Of a stretch of DNA of 50,506 bases, positions 45,743 to 50,506 are shown in pieces. Location: the NCBI GenBank assembly GCA_016218815.1, contig JACRCX010000138.1, positions 1 to 50,506 on the forward strand, written 5' to 3'. This DNA is from Deltaproteobacteria bacterium (GTDB lineage Bacteria; Myxococcota_A; Polyangia; DRWM01; JAAZOP01). The position numbers were made by a program, and so were the translations under genes. Under the pieces are notes generated by a model. That model worked only from the letters and a program-made list of their open reading frames with translations, was not told the origin of the DNA and ran no database searches. The stretch's first letter is position 1. The number at the start of each line of letters is the position of its first letter.

Positions 45743-48700
45743 CTACTGCCTCTCGGCTACGTACAGCCGCGCCGGGCCTTGCCGCAGCTCGAAGGGCCCG
45801 GTTCCGACCGTGCCGGCCACCCATGCCGGCACGTCATGGGCTTCGGCGTAGACCCAGACATCCTCCTCCTCAGCGTACATGCTCCCTTCGCCGCAGCCGC
45901 GGTTGAGGTAGAGCCGCTTGCCCTCAGCACGAAGCGCGGTGACCGGACCCGTGCCGATCGGCAGCGAGAAGGCCGGAACGAGGCCTCCGCGGAAGTCGAG
46001 CACGTAGGTGTAGCCCATGACGTTGACGAACAGGCGGTGACCGTCCTCGTCGGCGGCCTGCCGTCCCACCCACGGACAGAGCCCGGTTGCGTCGCAGACC
46101 AGATCCGCCGCGGTGTAGAAGGCCGAGCACCCGCGGGACGGTGTCGCCCAAGCCATCCCTCCCGGCAGCACGCCGAGTCGCAAGTCCGCCAGCGTCGCGG
46201 GCGACGCCGGTGCGGTGATGTCCAGGACCAGGACGGACCGCAGCCCCAACACGTACGCCCGACCACCGTCGACGAACACCCGACGCGCCTTGCCGCAGGT
46301 CGACACCCGGGCCACCTCGCTTCCGTCGAGCAGCGAGTAGATGGTCAGGCCGCTGCGATCGGCGATCAGGATGTGGTCGCCGGCCAGCGCCGCGTCGTTC
46401 GCCGGTCGGTTGAGACGGATCGTCCTTCCCGGCTCCAGCGCCGCATCCGGGAGCAGGCGGTATCCGTCGACCTCACGGTTCTTCACCACGCCGACGAAGC
46501 CCGCCCCGGCAACAACGGCTTGCACTCCCGGCGTCCGGTACTCCGTCACGACCGCGGCCGGGGCGGCAGGCGCCCGGCAGGTCAGCGACGATGTCGCCGA
46601 GTCGCACATCATCGCGCCATACGACGGGAACCCGTCACCACCGGCGCCACACCGGGCGCCCCACGCCAGCTCCGCCAGGTGGTCGCCATCGCAGTCCCGG
46701 GTCTCGTGGAAGCCGAAGGACTCGAGAAGCGTCTTCCACGTTCCCGACTCCAGAGACCACGACGTGAGTTCCCCTGCCGGACCACCCGGGTTGGCCAGGA
46801 CCGTCAGGTTGTCGCCCGGGCCGGTCGGCACGAGTTCCTCCCCGCCCACGACGATGGGGCAGGCAACGCCCGAGCACGCCTCGGCCGCCAGTCGCCAGGT
46901 CCCGGCGTCGATGTCGAACGCCCACAGGTCGTTCAAGCCGACCTCGCCGAGCTTGCCACCGAACACCAGAAGCTCGTGCGCGTCCTCGCGGTATGCGAGC
47001 GCCGGCTGGACCCGCGGCGCCGGCCCGCTTCCGGCGTCGACCTTCGTGGCCACGCCGGTCCCGAGGTCGATCCGCCACAAGTCATCGCTCGCCCCCGCCC
47101 GCTGTCGACCGCCGAAGAGCCACAGGTCGGTGCCGACCACCGCGGCGCCGGCCTCCGCAAGCCCCTCATCGATCCCGGGCAAGCTGCCGACCTGTCGCCA
47201 GCGGCCGTCGAACATCCAGATGTCGTCCAGCAGACGGTACTCTCCTTGGCCGCCGACAAGGACCACGCCGGACCGGGCTTGGCCACTCGAGGAGCCGACC
47301 GATCCGGCCTCGCCGGTTGCACCGCTATCCGCATCGGCGCCTGCGGCGGAAGGGACCGGCACGGGCTTGGGCGTCAGGACCCCGGACACCGGGATCGCGG
47401 CGGCGAGGTTGGCACCGACGCGAGCGGCAGGCCACGCATCGTCCGTCCCGCGCGGCGCCTGGGACAGGGCGAAGTAGGCGGCGGGCGTCTCGGTTCCGAT
47501 CACCATGGGTTCGACGAGTCGCGCCATCCAGAACTGGTCGTTCTTGGCGCCAGCAGCATCGACGCCTCCGAACACCCAGTAGGAGTCGATCTTGTGATCC
47601 CCGTCGTGGCCGAACGCGAAGGCGGAAAGGCGCAGCTCGAACAACGCGCCGGCCGTCTTCGTTCCCACGAAGTTCGTGTATTGCTTGCGCTTCGAATCCC
47701 AGCCGTACACGAGAATCCCGCCCGCGTACTCTCCGGGGCTCTCGAAGAGGTAGTCACGGCAGTAGATGCAGTCGCCGTTCAGCAGTGCCGCGTACCCGCC
47801 CATGGTGGGCGGCTTGTGCATGGGAGTCCACGCCTCGGTGCCGTACAGCGTCGTGTACCGGCCGATGATCTCGCGCACGCGTTCCTCGAAGACGGGGTGG
47901 TCGTAGTCGCATCGATGCACTTCGCCACCCATCCGCTCCCGGAAGTAGTAATTCCCTTCGCCCGCCACGGGGAAACCGCCGTAACCGGCGGTCACGTTGC
48001 GCCCCGGCTTGTACCAGGCGAACGTCTGCCGCTCGTTGTGCAAGGGGAAGAGCGGACGGCCGTCCGCGTCCCGTTCCTGGTCGGACAGGAAGTACCACTT
48101 CTGGACGAAGTACCGCGAATCGATGTCCTCGGCACCTGGTGCGTCCGGGCCCCGGAAGTACGGCGAATACCATGCCGCCCAACTGCCCGTGGTTTCGTAA
48201 CGTACGCCGCCGTCGCCCGCTCCCTCCTCGTGCGTGTAGAGCCTGCGATAGCGGTAGCTCGGGTACGCGCTCCCGCCGGGAATCCCCCCGGTCTCCAGCC
48301 AGGTTGCGTCCTCCCAGCGGCGCTCCGTGCCAAACAACCCTTTCTCAGGGCAGACGCGCCTGTCGCACAGCGCCGCGTCGATTTCCTCATCCGTGCATGC
48401 GCACCCACGGAACTCGGTCTGGAGGCCGAGGGTCATGTCGCGCGGCCCGGTGTCGGCAGGGCCCAGTTCGTGCTGCCGCACGGTTCCGGTGTCGGCCGAA
48501 CCCAGCCCCGGATCCCAATCCGTGGCGGCATCGGGATCGGCGAATCCGACGGTGCACAGGCCCATGCTCGCCGGCTCGCCCTCCCCGCACTCGCACAGCT
48601 CGACGCCGCCGGCAACGTGGGTACCGTCGCACGGCCCGCCATCGGCGTCAGGCATGATCGACCAGCGCTCTCCGTTCGCGACCGGCGTGATCTCGGGCGT

Positions 48701-50374
48701 GCCGGGGTGAAGCACGTTCTCGCACTTCACAACGCACGGCGTCGCGTCGCACGCGTCGCCGTGGCCGACGAAGCCCGACGCGTGGCCGAACTTCCTGTCG
48801 TACCGGTCGCGCTCGTCGGCTTCGTTGCAGTTGAACTGGTCAGGGTTGGCGATGCCGGGGCAGTTGTCGCACCGCACCCCGACGAAGTCACCGTCCCCGT
48901 CCAACTCCAGGCCGAAGCCGACGACGCAATTCGCGTCGTCCTCGTTGCACCATGTTCCCGCGTACGGACCGCCGGCCGAGAAGGGGCAGAGGTCGCACGC
49001 ATCGCCGATGTCATCCCCGTCGCTGTCGGCCGTCGAAGCAGGACCATGGCGGTTGAAGGGAGAATCGGGGTCCTGCCACCAGTGGTCGCCGGGCGACCGG
49101 TTGTACTGGGCGGAACTGCCCACGAACCCCGTGTCCGTTCGCGGTCCATGCGGGCACAGGTCGCACGTGTCGCCGATTCCGTCGCCGTCCGAATCCCGCG
49201 CGTTCGGCGGCGCGCCCATCCGCGGCCGGTAGTCCGACTCCCGGGTGCCGCCGTGATCGGGGCAGTAGTCGCACCCATCGGCAACGCCGTCGTCGTCGGT
49301 GTCCCTTGGCTCCCACGCAGTCGGATCCTCCGGACATGCGTCGCACTCGTCCACGGCTCCGTCGCCGTCTCCATCCAGCTCCCCGGAGTAGGAGCCGGCA
49401 ACCGGCCAAGGCCCATCGCCGGCATCGCCGGGATCGAGGTAGCACGTGTCGAAGTAGTTCACCACCGTGTCCCCATCGAGATCACCGAAGAACGCCGTGT
49501 CTGCGGCGACCCATACGTGGCTCATCGGCGAGGCGTCGGCGAACGGGCCGCACCATCCATCCCAACCGCAGGCGTCGCCCGTGTGTCCGCCTCGGAACGA
49601 CGTCTCGCTCCACGCGGACTCGCCGAAGAAGCACCAGTGCGGAAGGTCGCCGGACGGCGGCTCAGCCCATGGGTTCCACACGAAGAGACAGAATTCGGAA
49701 AGGTCGTCGGCGAACGGCCAACCGACATGATCGGACTCCCCAACGTTGTTGCCGCGGGGCAGGGCAAATCCCGAGGAACGATCGTAGAGCGGGAACGCCA
49801 TGTTCCCCTCGACGGGCGGAAGGTTCAGGCCGGGCCCGTACCGCCATTCGTCGCGCCAGGTGGAACCGGCGTCCGGGCAGTACCAGTCTTCCGCAAAGCC
49901 GCTGCCCGCATGGACGGCGTCCTCGTCCGTGACCGGCCAGTTGTGGTGCTTCCCCTGCGAGAGCATGAGCACGGGGTGGAATTCGGCAACCACATCCGGG
50001 GCGACCCGGGGAAGCGACGGATCCCCTTCGGGCGGGGGATTGCTCGACCACCACGCCGCAACATCCGCGTTCCAGACCGACCACTGGCGAGGGCTGGTCG
50101 GGTTCATGATCAGGTCGACCTCGTACTGCTGGTTGTCCCCGCAGTGCCAAGCGTAGCCGAAGGAACTTTCCTCGCAATCCCCGGGATGCCCGGAGTCCAG
50201 ATCCCACAGCAGGGTGAACACGACGCGGATCTGGCGGATGTCCGGATCGCACGAGCCATAGGTGCAGAAGAGCGGGTCGGGACGCATGGGGTGGACCTGG
50301 AACAACACGGTCGGCTCCCCCAGGTGGGGGTCACCCGACCACCACCTCACGTCGTAGGCGAACAGGGCAGCCAT
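45743..50374 (-). CDS. 1543-residue thrombospondin type-3 / Kelch repeat protein
   Basis: N-terminal domain (1-300) is Trp/Cys-rich and unrecognised. Residues about 310-560 hold at least five calcium-binding thrombospondin type-3 units (DTDDDGVADGCDYCPD, DSDGDGIGDTCDLCP, DSDGDDIGDACDLCPF). A Cys-rich region follows. About 900-1200 contains Kelch-like blades (VVLVGGQGEYRLLDDIWMFD, LWLFGGRQRAGASDDLW, LLVFGGKLGEVGLNDLW). The C-terminal 300 residues form another propeller (IADRSGLTIYSLLDGSEVA, VLVLDITAPASPATLADLRL). All of this points to an extracellular protein, yet no signal peptide is visible at ATG 50374. AGGAGG is 10-11 bases upstream; the previous gene stops one base before it. Base composition looks less extreme than in neighbouring genes, which may mean later arrival. 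Confidence 0.8.
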   Translation of the reverse strand: MAALFAYDVRWWSGDPHLGEPTVLFQVHPMRPDPLFCTYGSCDPDIRQIRVVFTLLWDLDSGHPGDCEESSFGYAWHCGDNQQYEVDLIMNPTSPRQWSVWNADVAAWWSSNPPPEGDPSLPRVAPDVVAEFHPVLMLSQGKHHNWPVTDEDAVHAGSGFAEDWYCPDAGSTWRDEWRYGPGLNLPPVEGNMAFPLYDRSSGFALPRGNNVGESDHVGWPFADDLSEFCLFVWNPWAEPPSGDLPHWCFFGESAWSETSFRGGHTGDACGWDGWCGPFADASPMSHVWVAADTAFFGDLDGDTVVNYFDTCYLDPGDAGDGPWPVAGSYSGELDGDGDGAVDECDACPEDPTAWEPRDTDDDGVADGCDYCPDHGGTRESDYRPRMGAPPNARDSDGDGIGDTCDLCPHGPRTDTGFVGSSAQYNRSPGDHWWQDPDSPFNRHGPASTADSDGDDIGDACDLCPFSAGGPYAGTWCNEDDANCVVGFGLELDGDGDFVGVRCDNCPGIANPDQFNCNEADERDRYDRKFGHASGFVGHGDACDATPCVVKCENVLHPGTPEITPVANGERWSIMPDADGGPCDGTHVAGGVELCECGEGEPASMGLCTVGFADPDAATDWDPGLGSADTGTVRQHELGPADTGPRDMTLGLQTEFRGCACTDEEIDAALCDRRVCPEKGLFGTERRWEDATWLETGGIPGGSAYPSYRYRRLYTHEEGAGDGGVRYETTGSWAAWYSPYFRGPDAPGAEDIDSRYFVQKWYFLSDQERDADGRPLFPLHNERQTFAWYKPGRNVTAGYGGFPVAGEGNYYFRERMGGEVHRCDYDHPVFEERVREIIGRYTTLYGTEAWTPMHKPPTMGGYAALLNGDCIYCRDYLFESPGEYAGGILVYGWDSKRKQYTNFVGTKTAGALFELRLSAFAFGHDGDHKIDSYWVFGGVDAAGAKNDQFWMARLVEPMVIGTETPAAYFALSQAPRGTDDAWPAARVGANLAAAIPVSGVLTPKPVPVPSAAGADADSGATGEAGSVGSSSGQARSGVVLVGGQGEYRLLDDIWMFDGRWRQVGSLPGIDEGLAEAGAAVVGTDLWLFGGRQRAGASDDLWRIDLGTGVATKVDAGSGPAPRVQPALAYREDAHELLVFGGKLGEVGLNDLWAFDIDAGTWRLAAEACSGVACPIVVGGEELVPTGPGDNLTVLANPGGPAGELTSWSLESGTWKTLLESFGFHETRDCDGDHLAELAWGARCGAGGDGFPSYGAMMCDSATSSLTCRAPAAPAAVVTEYRTPGVQAVVAGAGFVGVVKNREVDGYRLLPDAALEPGRTIRLNRPANDAALAGDHILIADRSGLTIYSLLDGSEVARVSTCGKARRVFVDGGRAYVLGLRSVLVLDITAPASPATLADLRLGVLPGGMAWATPSRGCSAFYTAADLVCDATGLCPWVGRQAADEDGHRLFVNVMGYTYVLDFRGGLVPAFSLPIGTGPVTALRAEGKRLYLNRGCGEGSMYAEEEDVWVYAEAHDVPAWVAGTVGTGPFELRQGPARLYVAERQ

Positions 50375-50375
50375 G

Positions 50376-50506
50376 TCAAGGTGCCCTCCTGGTCGCGAGT
50401 TGCGGGTCGAGGAGGCGGCCGGTTGAGACGTGTGTCTTGCCGCGGTAGCGCAGGCGAGCCAACGGCCTACGTCGAGCGACGGTCGGCGCCTTGGGGAACT
50501 TGGAGA
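50376..50506 (-). CDS. C-terminal end of an upstream gene (partial, unrecognised)
   Basis: A minus-strand frame enters from the right edge and stops with TGA at 50378-50376, giving a basic tail that ends GRLLDPQLATRRAP. One base separates this stop from the ATG of the TSP3/Kelch gene, and the Shine-Dalgarno of that gene lies inside it. Basic residues (VARRRPLARLRYRGKTH) suggest a nucleic-acid-binding or secretion-system protein end, but about 42 residues are too few to assign. The frame of the TSP3/Kelch gene is also open to the edge, so the alternative is that the large protein simply extends further. Confidence 0.4.
   Translation of the reverse strand, partial: SKFPKAPTVARRRPLARLRYRGKTHVSTGRLLDPQLATRRAP

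Overview
The window is high-GC bacterial DNA that most likely comes from a Myxococcota (delta-proteobacterial) genome. Four things point there: the 5' part of the 16S gene has the AGTAAAGCGGCGCACGGGTG stretch I associate with that group; a secreted protease carries a MYXO-CTERM-like GGGCAC/transmembrane/RRRR tail; there are many Cys-rich or acidic lipoproteins, FHA and PP2C signalling proteins and thrombospondin type-3 repeats; and isoprenoids are made through the mevalonate route. The assignment rests on sequence features, not on a database search.

Layout. 1-660: 5' part of a 16S rRNA gene (minus) with two strong tandem promoters. 660-8080 (all minus): radA, an outer-membrane barrel protein, and a K+ uptake operon ktrB-ktrA-HAMP/PAS sensor. 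8252-13380 (plus): a phospho-signalling cluster of membrane PP2C phosphatase, FHA-TM-serine protease and FHA-GAF-adenylate cyclase, with no kinase in view. 13388-27790 (minus): VWA lipoprotein, GH92 glycosidase lipoprotein, Ig-like (BIG2) lipoprotein, dinB, a beta-propeller protein, and a very long ORF joining a MYXO-CTERM subtilase to a lamin-tail-domain lipoprotein. 27988-37303 (plus): MmgE/PrpD plus phosphosulfolactate-synthase pair, then a mevalonate/isoprenoid operon (polytopic membrane protein fused in frame to fni, HMG-CoA reductase, mevalonate kinase, polyprenyl synthase), then a solitary adenine methylase. 37305-50506 (minus): PilZ protein, lipoprotein, M16 peptidase pair, Cys-rich lipoprotein, TGS-domain nucleoside kinase, lipoprotein, a 1543-residue TSP3/Kelch protein and the tail of one more gene.

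No gene-free stretch exceeds 300 bases; the longest is the rrn leader (about 255 bases). No tRNA, insertion sequence, prophage or CRISPR array was seen.

The most striking feature is not a gene. Nearly every gap of reasonable size, and at least three coding regions, carry one of about nine families of short low-complexity, slightly degenerate tandem or palindromic words: CCAACAAC, GGTAGCCGGTGGCC, CATCGGTGTT, CTGCGTCTCTGCG, GACCGCTC, GTCGACTGTGGACTC, GCCTGCCCTGAGCCTGCCG, CCGCGGGCTTCAGCCCGCGG and GCCTTCGCCAAGGCTACGGC. They supply stop codons at some gene ends, replace the stop between neighbours at two places and create two giant fused ORFs, and sit in frame inside other proteins, once inside a signal peptide. 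Several genes without a Shine-Dalgarno also have promoter-like elements placed so that transcription would begin at or near the start codon.
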